Of a stretch of 64,000 nucleotides of DNA, positions 53,141 through 63,910 are shown in pieces (position 1 is the stretch's first letter; each line of letters starts with the position of its first letter). The position numbers and the translations under genes are program-made. This stretch comes from Isoetes taiwanensis. Lineage: Eukaryota; Streptophyta; Lycopodiopsida; Isoetales; Isoetaceae. The notes beneath the pieces were generated by a model. It had not been told where the DNA came from, made no database searches, and was given only the letters and a program-made list of their open reading frames with translations. The stretch covers positions 188,001 to 252,000 of the forward strand of contig JAJEKV010000317.1 of NCBI GenBank assembly GCA_021234155.1, given 5' to 3'.

Positions 53141-54286
53141 TACTTTTACTACATTAATTGCTTTTACCTTATATTATGGAAAATAAAAATCATGAACTCC
53201 CTCAGTTTTACTTCATTAAACAATCGGACATGGCAAATGGCATGGTGTCTGACAATTTTCCAAAGTTGAATTATAAGAGTGAAAAAAAGGACGACAATAG
53301 CATAAGCTAAACGCTTAAATGCTTTACTGTTACAATAGCTCTTTCTTTTTAGCTGAAATATTGCAAAGAAGCATCAATCATTTAGATTTAAAACCATACA
53401 TTGATATGTCAGAAGTGCATTTCCATTTTGCAAGCTACATATGTAGCAAAATAACAGGGGGTTCCAGGGGGATTTGATATAGATATAATTCTTGAAACCA
53501 TAGACCATATCCCTAAAACAATTTAATGGGCTATTATAAAAAAAAAAACATAGATTTAAGATAAAAAATAGTCACATTAGCTCACTGGTTAGATTGGTTA
53601 AAGTAGTCTTATTAGGACATTGAGTTATTTCGGTAAAGGTTCGAATTCCCGTATTTCATATGTAAAAACTTAATCGAAACCGTATAGAGGCTCGATATAC
53701 CATCAAAACCTTAGGCAAACTCTTATTTGACATCTTCAAATCATAGGCGTCCCCAATCATAATTGAGCATAATCGAAACAAGAGGTGTCCAGAGGCTCCA
53801 ACATACAGTCTGGGCCGTAGAATCGACAGATCCGACGACTGTGGTAGTCAGGGTGCACCTCGTTTACAATCAATTAGATCATTTGGAATGGAATGATTGG
53901 CTTGAATACTTTGGGCATAGGAAGCTCTTATATTCAGGTAAATAACAGCATCAAATGTGGCAAATGAGGATGATGAGACATGATGATGTGCTAAATTTTC
54001 TCCCGACATATGCATTCCAGCTGTCCTACCTAGTTAACTCCAATGTTATGGCATATTCTCCTAAAGCAGATTTTCGTATGCTGCTTTTCTTTTCCAATCT
54101 GACAACACAAAAAGATATGTGCCAAAGCAATTGCAGACCTCCTGCTTGTGGCTCTTTATTTTCACAATGAATTGACATCGATAGCACTTAAGTGCAACTT
54201 CATAGAAGGTGTTGCACATTAAATAAGGTATCTCCAAATGTATACTTTTCTACCATAACAAAGTGGCACTATTCTGCCAAAACATT
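53141..54286 (+). repeat. Direct duplication, copy 2
   Basis: Second copy of 47350-48522, 5.8 kb downstream in the same orientation, near-identical by eye but lacking two 13-bp units. After CCAAAACAT the sequences part (TATATTG here, CTTCTTT there). Confidence 0.95.
53578..53649 (+). mobile_element. tRNA-derived SINE-head-like motif
   Basis: TAGCTCACTGGTTAGA (A box and D-arm-like) is followed 45 bp later by GGTTCGAATTCC, a near-perfect RNA polymerase III B box. No complete cloverleaf is evident, so a SINE head is more likely than a functional tRNA gene. Confidence 0.5.
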
Positions 54287-57200
54287 ATATTGAAAATGTC
54301 ATCCAAGTTACATTATCTTGCATCTTCGTTGCCCATGGAAACTCCTTTTACCAAGGAGTCATGCCAGCACAAAAGATAAGCCATTATACCTGATGAAATG
54401 TTGAAAAAAAGCCAGCATGATTGCAATCCACAGCAAGAAGTGATTACATCTAAAACCTACAGGAGCAGCAATAACAAAAAATGCAGAATAAAAGGCGAGA
54501 TGGCATGACAGTTAAATTACATGAGTTCACATCATCGATGAAAACATGCTGCATAAGAAATTAGGAGATTGTTGTGCAATTGATAGAAGATAATTCTGAA
54601 AAAACTATTTACATTTCACATAGTCATACCCATAGTCATATCCATGCCGCTTTGCCTAAAAACTAAAAAGAAAAGCACAAAAGTTAATACTAAAGAAAGT
54701 ATACTTTTGAAAAAAAAACTTACTTTAAAAAAGCGTAATGCGATGAAAGCTCCTTTTACATAAGTGAACACTCCCATTTAAAACAAAGAAATCAGAATGT
54801 GGATAGCCTCTGTGCGCACACTGCAATCAAATAATACTCAAAATAAAGGCTTTTAAGGCTTAAATCCTGCAAATATAGATCAACATATGCATCTAAAACA
54901 AGAAAATGAAACCCAGAGGCTTGAGCTTAAATAATCCGAGATGCTCCTCCTCGAAGTTAAATATTTGTGTGTGCAAAACAACCACCTAACGCCACTCCTT
55001 TTTGAGTCTTGGGAGAATAAGGACGTTTAGAACAAAAAAAGCATAACCACATTATATTTATATGATGTCACCGCAATGTAGAGGAGCACCATATCTAGAT
55101 GGCATAAAATACAGCAAGAGGAATATTGAGTCGCATCGCGATCAAATCCGCAGGAAAAAACAACACAAAGAAATAAGCACACAACATTGGATTTTCAACA
55201 TGCAAAGAAGCCATGAAAAATACGTTGTTATGGATAATCGCCTTGCAACAACGAATCCTTGCACCAACAGATCAAATCAAAACTGTTGTTGCCTACTTGG
55301 TTGCTTGTCAGTTTGCCGCCTTTACTTGCCTCAAACCAGCGGAATGGGACCTTATCTAAAAATCAATTTCTCAATTACAATCAAGAAAAAAAAAGAACTA
55401 AAGCATAAGCAAAGAACCTACAATGGAAGGACTGCCCAAAACCACCAATAGTCAATCGGCAAACCAAAAGCGTGCTCATTCGTGTATCTTGTAGGAGCTT
55501 CGACTTGCTTATCGGAACCCGTATACAAAACCGGCGGATGGTACAGGCCAGAAACATGAAGCAGCTGCCATGACGACTCAATCCGCAATGGGTCCCTTTG
55601 GAACATAAGCTGGATAGTCCCAATGCATTGATAATCAAAAAAGAAAAATCTCTAAAGAAAAAAGGTTAAGAAAGCACCTGCTTGCTGCCAGAAGAGGTGT
55701 GCTGGACGCCAGATAAGATAGCTCTGCTTGATGAAGCTCTGTTGTTGCCGCTCTGCCACAGATGAGAACGTCACATATTAGGAAGCCGGCCGTTACGCCC
55801 CGAGAGGAGCCGCTAATGGATCAAACCGTAAGAGAATTATTTTAATTTTTTTCCCTATTTTCGTATGATTAGATGGGAAGGAGGAAAGATAGCCAGAAAG
55901 ACCGTAGTTTGGCATGTGCAAAAACTGGCCGATTTGCCACAGCAAAACGCTAAGATTTGCCACTGAAAACACACCTCTGTAAAAACAGATAAATGGACAG
56001 GATTTTGGGTGCACGGGTTTGAAGGTTGTATAGATAAATGCTCCCGCGACTCCTCTTGCAAAATGCAAGAGTTAAGGAAATATATGTTTCAAGCACTCCA
56101 TGTCTCAAGCACTCCTGTCTCTGATATGTTTCATATCTGCTTCACCAACTCCTCCCCACTGAAAAATCCGCATCAGAATCCTAAAATCTAAAAATCCGGT
56201 TGCTTCAATCCTCTCAAAGCCGCACCTTAAAGCCGTTGTCACCTCCGCTCAGAGCTCAGACATTCTTGCTATCACAAAAACATCTTGAATCTCGGCTTAT
56301 GGCAGAGGAATGATGGAGAGGAGAGGACGGTAAAAACGCTCCCTTCAAGAAAACGTAACCCATTTTTTTGGGGACGGAGAGAGAGAAAGTTTCGCAAAGA
56401 GAAAATTACGTCGGAAATATTTTTGGATTCCAAAACTCACGCTTTTCGCCAGAAAAAGCGTTAGCGCCGGCGTTGCATTGCCAGAAAAAAACATTTTAAG
56501 TAAGGAGATATCTTAATATTAATAAGGTTATAAGGATGAGGGGGTTCCTAATGCCCCCTCATCCACACCCCATAAATGTATGCCCATGGGTTCCCCCTTA
56601 ATCCCCACCGTTTGCAATAAAAAAGAAGGCTTCAGATCTTGACAGATCATGGGAAACTATATACAGGGTCAGGGATGGTCATGCATGGGCATGCAGGCCC
56701 ATCTCCAAACCGTTGGATGGAAGGGGGCAGCCGGAATCTTAGCCGTCCAATTTAGGTAGGAAGGTGGGAGGAAGGTGTTACATTTGGGGCATTAGATCTG
56801 AGCCATTGCCACAAGAGGGCTTTAACCTTGGCCGTTCGTTAGAAGGGGTAAGAAATTAAAATGATAGAAAGCACCGATTCTCGCAAGCTCTGTTGTTCGC
56901 CATATAGCCATGGCGTGGCATTTGTTTTTGCATCAAAGAGTAGGCAGGGAGGGATGAAGGTCCTGGGAGAGCAAGCAATCAATGCAAAGGTTGGCAACCC
57001 TCTTCCCCGATGAAACCTTGAAATCTTTGAATCAGGGGATGTCGTTTTTCTTGCAGCTATATGGAGGATATGCCTTTTAATCTTCTACTTTTATAATTTA
57101 ACTGCCTTTCCTTTATTCTGTTGTTCTAGTGCAGATATAAGTGGGACACAAATCCTCTCATTTGAGGCCCGAACGTGGGCTCTTGGGCTTGCGAGGGGGC

Positions 57201-58140
57201 GTGCATTTGCTAATCTAAGGCCAAGATCTGTTCTACCTTTATATGAATTTTGTGGACTACCTTATATACAATTGGTTCTTATGTCGAGGTTGGAGATGCA
57301 GCTAGGTAGTTCCACATTGAAACGTGGAGTTCTTTGAAGGATCGACATCATGGTCATCGGGGAGCTGACTAGATGTACATGTTTGTTCTGGCCATATTTT
57401 ATTTGTCAGTGTCAAAATGGTCCAAACCTCTTGGTGTTTTTTTTACAACAGGAATTTACTTTGGGCAGCCAAAAGGATTTGGAACAAATCCAGATGGGGA
57501 TCGAATTGGCTTCAACACCGAAGTCTATTCTATACCAGAGGTAATTTTGTCCTTCAAAGGGTTTTAAAGTAGTTTGAAAGAAATAGCATAAGATAGTTGT
57601 TATCAGGCTGCATTGATGTGATTGCTCGAGTCGGCTTTGAGACAGCCAGGAAAAGGCGTGGTCGGCTTTGCTCTGTTGACAAGGCCAATGTATTGGTAGC
57701 ATATCTTTTCCGTTGCTATTTTTGTGTAAGATTCATACCGTGATTATCGCTTTGATCTCTGAGAGAGCAACGCTATTGCTGTTTCTCGTGGCTTGTGGGC
57801 TCAAGATTCGTCGATTTTGCTACTACCTCCAAGAGGAAGAACAATACCTTGCAGTGTTTGTAGGTTGTAAATGTCTAAATGTTATTCTATTCTAGGACTA
57901 GTCTTTATCTGTATTCTGACCGAAAACAAATAGGCATTAGAGGTTTGGTGGAGTCTATTAACGCCCTTGTAAGCCATTCCCAAATTTGGATTTTAGTTGG
58001 TACCCGAACCTGCAGGTATGGGCAAAAAGCCCCCACGAACCTCAACCGAACCTCAGCCTTGGAGCAACCGAACCTGGTAAACGTCATTATTACTTGTTGT
58101 TTTACTCATTACTAAATCCCTCCTCCCCCACCTTCCCACC
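54287..58140. other. Anonymous DNA with two possible host exons
   Basis: No full gene. A minus-strand frame at 55418-55640 reads FQRDPLRIESSWQLLHVSGL, YTGSDKQVEAPTRYTNEHAF and ends before a possible splice site. A plus-strand frame at 57400-57541 (FFTTGIYFGQPKGFGTNPDG) ends in CCAGAG/GTAATT, a good 5' splice site. I do not recognise either. The motif GCGCCGGCGTTGCATTGCC near 56465 resembles the GC-rich palindrome at 46799. Confidence 0.35.
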
Positions 58141-58444
58141 TTCGAACTGAAGCTACAAGGAGTAGCTTCGAGTGACGCCCAAGAATGCCTCAATTGGGCG
58201 CCAAAGCTTTGGAGGGCATTTTGAATTTAGTTTTGATGTCAATCTCGCCCAAACCGAAAGGAATTTCTAGTTTTCCTTCAGATTTTGGCGAAGAATTGCA
58301 TCAATTTGGTCGCCGGACCGGTGGAGCTCCTGGAAGCGATCACGCCGACTAAATTCGATCTATGGCGTAGGTAACTGTTCTATTAATTTCGCCAATGACA
58401 ATGAGTAATTCTTTTTGAATACGTAGACCGAAAGGCCAATTCGG

Positions 58445-60968
58445 GTGGAGGTGCCCAAGAACTGCTTGCCCTACAAAAATCAATATAATCGGAAGGAACA
58501 GGTCGATGAGAATGCTCTTCAAGCTTCTGGTGCAATGAATATTGATCTCTCGGGCACGGGGGAATCAGATCCCATCGATCCCATCACCGAAGACATCCTG
58601 AATTTCATTCTCCGAGGGGCTTATTCATTTTTATTCGTAAGGGTACTCAAGGTCCGCTTGGCTATTGCAATAATATTTCAAGTAATTCCGATGTGCATTT
58701 GAGAACAATGTACAATCAATTGTGTGGAGTGCATTGCAATATGGTAGCACATTGTAATTACCTCCAACAAGGTAACTATTTCTTAACCAATGTGTCTAAG
58801 AATACGTAAGAACCGCAAGCTTCCAATCAAAGGTTGCTTATGGAGGTGGAGTCACTTAAACAAGGATTGAAGAGATGCTCGAGGACAATGACAAACTGGA
58901 GAGGAAGTTAAAAAGACTGAAAATGACACCACCGGGCATGAGGGAGAGGAAAAAGAACTCAAGGCCCTAAATATACTTGCCCCTAGTGGTGGGGGTTTGA
59001 AGAAGGATCCACGCTATTAAAAATCTGGTGGATCCTACTATGGCTGAAAAGAAGAAGAGAAAACCTTGTAATATGGCTAGTTTGTTGAAAAGCTTGTAAC
59101 TAAAGATGATGTTATAGATATGTTGAAGCTTCCGAGCTAACCATTTAAGAAAAGTCAAGGTTGAACGTGTGCTTACCGAATTGGGAAAGAGTCAAAGTGC
59201 CGATAACATGCAAGAATTATGTGACAATGTGGGTATCGGTCGACAAGTTTACATTGCTCTCTTTAGATGTTTTGCAGGATGGTATCAAGCAAAGTGGTAT
59301 TATTACGAAGACCATACTGCCAAGACTCAGTTATGTCAGAGCAAGCAGAACAAAGAGGAATGCAGAAGTACACGAACATTTGGGAGAGATGTACCAGATC
59401 ACCACATCCGTGCACTTGGGATCACTAATCACTGGGAAAAGTAAGAAGAAGGGTGGCTCCGGAAATGATCTATTTGTTCTTAATGAGAAGAATAATTGTT
59501 GGATGGATCTCTCTAAAATGCTTCTTCTGTTAGTTCGCTTTTATGATATGAAAGTGGAAGAATGTGGAGGGAAACTCCAAATTGCTATAAAGTTGGATGA
59601 GATGGAACTGATCAAAGGTGAAAAGTATGAGAGGGTTTCTTTGACATTAATGAACAGGGTGTTGTCAAATTCTGATAATGAGGAAGGGAAGTTCTCTGTT
59701 CAATCAGAGGACCATATTTGGTGGATAGGGATATTTCAAGTACCGGAAGAAAATGGTGTTCTTTAGTGGGTCTTTCAGCAGACACCTATTCCTACTATTA
59801 TTGCTGCTCATGGAGTCGGAGAGAAGCTTCAGGTTCCTGGATACGGAGATTACGAGGTTGAATGGCATCTGGCTGCTGATCTAAAGACCATCAAGTGCAT
59901 GTATAACATGAAACATGGTTCTGGTAAGACTACCCACGCATGTCCTTACTGTTTGTATGCTAGGGTAGATGATAAGGGGAAGGGAATGAGTACTCTCGAA
60001 TGTGACCAGGATGCTGAACCAACGCGCGAGAAGGAGGACAAAACTTTGATCCCCGTACTTGCAATTCCTGTGAAGAGAGTACATATTTGCACTCTCCATG
60101 CCTTTCTAAGAATAGTGGATAAGATGGTGTACATGAGCATTCTTTTTGCTTGGAATAAGTCTCCACAATCAGCCAGAGAAAAGTGTATGAAAGATGTTGA
60201 GAACGTGCTTTCTGATCTTGGTCTTCATGGTGGTGACTATAAAATCCTGCAAGATCCTAAGAAGGGAGGCAAGGTTCCTTGTAAACCATCTATGGGTGGG
60301 GTGAAAGAAGAGATTTCTGCCTTTGTACTAAATTACGTAAGAATGGATCATTGCCAACCGGAAAGTGGGAGGGGTATAAGGACTTCTTTGGAAGCGTAAG
60401 ATGACCGTATTTCACGTGGGAGGGCAAAACTAAAGAAAATTAAAGCGTGGCAGAACCGGAAAGCAAACCGGGTAACTTTGATGGCAAGAGAAGAAAATGG
60501 TGGGTGGGAGTTAGATGAATTCAGAGTAGCAGTAACTGAATTCACGAAGTCGTTTATACAAGCATGGGGAGAATGCAATGTCACACATTACATTCATATA
60601 CTTCACGCCCATGGCTTGTGGTTTGCCAAAGAGTACGGGAGCTTGGGAATATGGAATACGCAGGGAATGGAGAAGTCACATAAGCAAGCCAAGAATGCTT
60701 TTTTCAGGTTCACACAACATCGAGGTTCGTGTGGTAACTCATTGCAACAGATGTGCCAATGGTTCTATAGAAGGATTATCCGCAAGCTAGAGAAAAAGAT
60801 AAAGCTAAACAAGACACGACGCTGGCTAGAATATTGAGGAGAAAAGTTGAGCAGGAAAAAAAGAAACAGATATGGTGTAGCTCTAGTGCAGCAGACAAGT
60901 TAAGGCAGTGGCGATCCACAAGGATCAGACAGGGTAGAAGATATACTTCTGGGGAATCAATTGTATGA
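58445..60968 (+). pseudogene. Region B transposase-like protein (frameshifted)
   Basis: The best copy of the protein shared with region A. The N-terminal part (IRVEVPKNCLPYKNQYNRKE, DPIDPITEDILNF) may have an upstream exon ending near 58366. A coiled coil lies near 58880 (EEMLEDNDKLERKLKRLK). Next come ELCDNVGIGRQVYIALFRCF (59218-59280), LQIAIKLDEMELIKGEKYER (59575-59637) and HIWWIGIFQVPEE (59711). The core continues with EWHLAADLKTIKCMYNMK (59860-59915), THACPYCLYA (59933), VHICTLHAFLRIVDKMVYMS (60077), VTHYIHILHAHGLWFAKEYG and SLGIWNTQGMEKSHKQAK (60577-60690), and a basic tail to TGA 60966. Candidate catalytic residues are D of KLDE, D of DLKT and E of GMEKS. CPYC plus HILHAH could form a zinc site. 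Stops and frameshifts near 59160, 59766, 60400 and 60838 inactivate it. Confidence 0.7.
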
Positions 60969-61042
60969 ATAAATTCATATTAATGTATAACTATTGACCA
61001 TGATGTGCAACTATAATGTTTCAAATATGTTTGGTTGGCAGC

Positions 61043-61169
61043 GTGGGGCACGGTGCGAACTTAGTTAGTATTCAATTGCCGAATGAGAGTGTTTCGCGAC
61101 CGCGGGCTACTGCGCGTAATGAAGTTGGGAATTAGTTATAGATTAATCGCTATTCGCACCGCGGGCCAC
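61043..61169. repeat. Inverted repeats B-1 (GC-rich)
   Basis: GTGGGGCACGGTGCGAA (61043-61059) and TTCGCACCGCGGGCCAC (61153-61169) are inverted partners with two or three mismatches. A third related word (TTTCGCGACCGCGGGCTAC) lies between them at 61091-61109. They follow the transposase stop by 75 bp. Confidence 0.75.
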
Positions 61170-61817
61170 AAAGGCTAAAAGCATTTGGTTCGTTGGCTAT
61201 ATTTTTTCCCCGCTTTTCGCACAGTAGCGCAACTTTCTTTATATAATTATGCTTGTTATCGATGTTGTCCGCTTTTGATATTTGTTCTAAGTCATTACAT
61301 TGCATATTTATCAATCTTGTCCACTCATTTGTTGCATTACGCTCGTAGACAATGGCACGTATTAGCGGGTAATGCCGGATCTAACAATCTCAACAACCAA
61401 ATAATGTAGAAGAGAAGCGCCCGTCACATTACATCATAGTGAAGACAATGAGGGCAGCGCCTAACTAACTATGTCGTGCTTCTAACAACCGTATCAGAAA
61501 GCACCGCCTTCCGAGCCGTAAAACATCCATCAAGCAGTGTCCGACGTCAGAAGTTCAGAATGTTGCCAATGACGCAGAGGAGATTTTAGAGACATGCCTT
61601 CCGAGCCAAGGCGTGTTTACCGTTCTCTTCTCGCAAGTTAGTCGGAGAAGGAACCTTCGGGCGTGCAGCTATCCGTCATGGAGTTCCCGTGGTTCGATGA
61701 CCGCATCGCCGTTAACGCCGATGTGGTAGTTGCACCGCATAACGGTTGCCTGCTCCTTCGATGGGAGCCGACACCTTGCTTGAGGCACTCCATTCCTTCG
61801 CCGGTGGCCCGTGATTG
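61170..61817. other. Leader zone of the second region B gene
   Basis: No open gene. A TTCGCACAGTAGCGC half-site lies near 61217. The rest is probably promoter and 5' UTR. Confidence 0.4.
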
Positions 61818-62597
61818 ATGGCTTCTTTGACGCCAACTCCTAACTCATTCTCTCAGACCGCTAATGAGATAGATTACATAACCGACTTCCCTCGACAAAG
61901 GCCGGAAGTTGGATTGGTGGAGATAAACCAGGGGCCAGACTTGCTTGAAGACGACAATGAGAATGCTAAGCCCCATGAGGATGACCATCAGGATGTGCAT
62001 GTCCAGGATGTTCCTCGCGGCTGATGTGCCCGGCCCGTAACGTTCCTATTGCTGCTCGTGCGCTTTTGAACCCCGAATATTATGTACCGGGTGTCCCTTT
62101 CCGTGTGCCCCGTGACAGCTCAATTAGAAGAAAATACCGTTTCTACAAGAGGCAACCAGCAAGACTGCGGATTTGCCAGCCTAAAACCGTTGTACCAGAT
62201 GCAGTAGTGCTTCCTGTTGATGAGCAGCCTGCAGTCGCATCATCCAGTAGACATAAGAGGAAGACTAAGCCTAAGCAGCTGCAGAAGAAACAGGTTCTCT
62301 GCAAAGGCCCTCCTAAGCTGAATAAGAAGGGCCAGCCGTTTAATCAAAAGTTAAGATGGATGCCGAAATCCGCATTTTAACCACGTGGAGTGGGTGCTTC
62401 CGAAGCTCACAATGGCTAGAATATGTAAGGAGGTGGTTCAGGAGAGATACATTAAGATGAAGAGGGATGGTGCAAGGTACCGGAGACATGGTTACAATTT
62501 TCCAATGCCAGAACAGGTGACTCGATTCACTGCAGATGCCCTTGATGCTCGCAGACGAGGTCACCGAGAATCACATGGTCGTTCTTCAAGACTGTGA
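61818..62597 (+). pseudogene. Region B second gene, basic protein, frameshifted
   Basis: ATG at 61818 gives MASLTPTPNSFSQTANEIDY and an acidic stretch (LLEDDNENAKPHEDDHQD), then a stop at 62022. Frame 62024-62380 follows almost without a gap (VPGVPFRVPRDSSIRRKYRF, RHKRKTKPKQLQKKQVL). Frame 62385-62597 ends it (EEV-like basic helix, YIKMKRDGARYRRHGYNFPM). Together this is about 255 residues with an acidic N-terminus and a very basic middle, suggesting DNA or RNA binding. The MAS start is shared with the small genes of region A, but I see no LPxDI block. No family recognised. Confidence 0.45.
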
Positions 62598-62766
62598 AAT
62601 GTGCCGCGGCATTCCAAGAGAGTGACAATAATGAGGCAGGATATTGCCTTGACAAATTACTTCCGAGGCATGTAAAGTGTTTTATATTAATGAAACGATC
62701 TTTGTTGTATATTTTGTTTGCTTGCTAGGTATTTTGATTGTATCTATTCTCTATGTATACTTACAA

Positions 62767-62904
62767 TGCACCGTTGCCACGGTGCGAAATGGGTATAAAT
62801 TACTTTGTGAGGGAGGTATTTTCGCACCGTGGCCACGGTGCGAAATTCCTGTAAGTTACTGTGTGAGGGCAGGCAATTTCGCACCGTGGCCACTGTGCGA
62901 AATT
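62767..62904. repeat. Tandem array of three palindromes B-2 to B-4
   Basis: Palindromes at 62767-62787 (GCACCGT-TGCC-ACGGTGC), 62820-62845 (perfect 26 bp, half-site TTTCGCACCGTGG) and 62875-62904 (30 bp, one mismatch) recur every 55 bp. The linkers share TTACTKTGTGAGGG. They lie directly after the second gene. Confidence 0.95.
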
Positions 62905-63039
62905 GAATCATTCCATAGAAAGTGCACCACAAGATCAAAGTGAGCATATTAACATGTTTGAGGATATATTAACATATTAGAGAACATTTAGAGAACGGCA
63001 AGTAACGGAATTATGTCCAAGTAACCTTCCCCTAGGTTT

Positions 63040-63622
63040 CTAACCCCTTCCCCTTCCCCTGCGAGGTCTAACCCATGCATCTGGGTTAGGAGTCAAGAGC
63101 TCACGCTCCTCCCAGCCTGATTCTTCCCACCATATGGGGTACCTAGTCATTAGAAAAAGTAATTCCAATGTGATGATACTCATGGAAGAAGATGGACCTA
63201 ACTCCACAAAACCGTTGTACTCGTGGTAGTACACCCTAATAAGGCCATACATCTGTCCCCGGCTAATTTCATGAATGAATTCTGTTATGTATGCATCCAG
63301 AGAGTGTGCTAAATAGCCAGCACGAAGAAGAGGCCTCAATTGCTGTAGCATCTCGCCCGTGATAAGGAGGGGGTTCAAGAAGTCCCTCATTGCAAGTCTC
63401 CTATAACATTCGTGATGGATTAATTTCCATCGCTGGCTCATGACCACAATCAAATCGCCTGCGAATGAAGTTGATCAACTCCATTGTAAGCTCCTTGGTA
63501 GGACCGTGGCGCAACCTCCACTCCAAGAAATGGTCCCATAGCTCATCCATTCCAGGCGCATGTAATGCCGGGGCATGCTTGCGTGCCTTGTGGAGTGGCT
63601 CAGGAGGATTCGGTCCAATCAT
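63040..63622 (-). pseudogene. Family X protein, region B copy (one frameshift)
   Basis: ATG at 63622 opens MIGPNPPEPLHKARKHAPAL, then GMDELWDHFLEWRLRHGPTK and ELTMELINFIRRRFD. A one-base insertion near 63418 makes the frame stop at PSRML. The other frame continues with ECYRRLAMRDFLNPLLITGE, AGYLAHSLDAYITEFIHEIS, QMYGLIRVYYHEYNGFVELG and a tail WVRPRRGRGRG at 63040. With the shift ignored it is about 190 residues, helical, with a basic C-terminus. Homologous to 33692-34266 in region C. Function unknown. Confidence 0.55.
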
Positions 63623-63639
63623 TTGCAAAGAGCACTAAG

Positions 63640-63910
63640 ATCAAGTAGCAAAGAACAAGGAGCATTTAAGATGAAGTAGCAAGGAGCAAGAAGATCAAAA
63701 GAGAAGGAAGATCATGGAGCAAGAAAAGCAAGGAACAAGATCAAATAATTAGTGGACAAGAAATTAGTGGATCAGACAAGAAATTAGTGGAGCAGACAGG
63801 AAATTAGTGGAGCAGACAGAGAGGCAAGGAGCAGACAAGAGGCGGACAAGAGGGGGAAAGAGGCAAAGAAGCAGACAAGAAGCAGACAAGAGGCAAGGAG
63901 CAAACAAGAA
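63640..63910 (-). repeat. Low-complexity purine-rich repeat block
   Basis: AAGATCAAGTAGCAAGGAGC-type and AAGCAGACAAGAGGC-type repeats upstream of the family X gene. On the coding strand this is the same CTTGCTACTTGATC theme as at 33215-33645. Confidence 0.88.

Noticed and set aside
53578-53649. Functional tRNA gene
   Set aside because: The boxes fit, but I cannot fold acceptor and anticodon stems, so a SINE head is the safer reading.
47350-54286. LTR retrotransposon with 1.15-kb LTRs
   Set aside because: No TG...CA ends, no tRNA primer-binding site, no polypurine tract and no gag or pol sequence in the spacer.
62767-62904. Recombination-signal-like heptamers (CACNGTG) in the region B palindromes
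   Set aside because: CACCGTG does resemble the CACAGTG heptamer of Transib/RAG elements. However, these sites are internal, palindromic and lack a nonamer partner, so the match may be chance.
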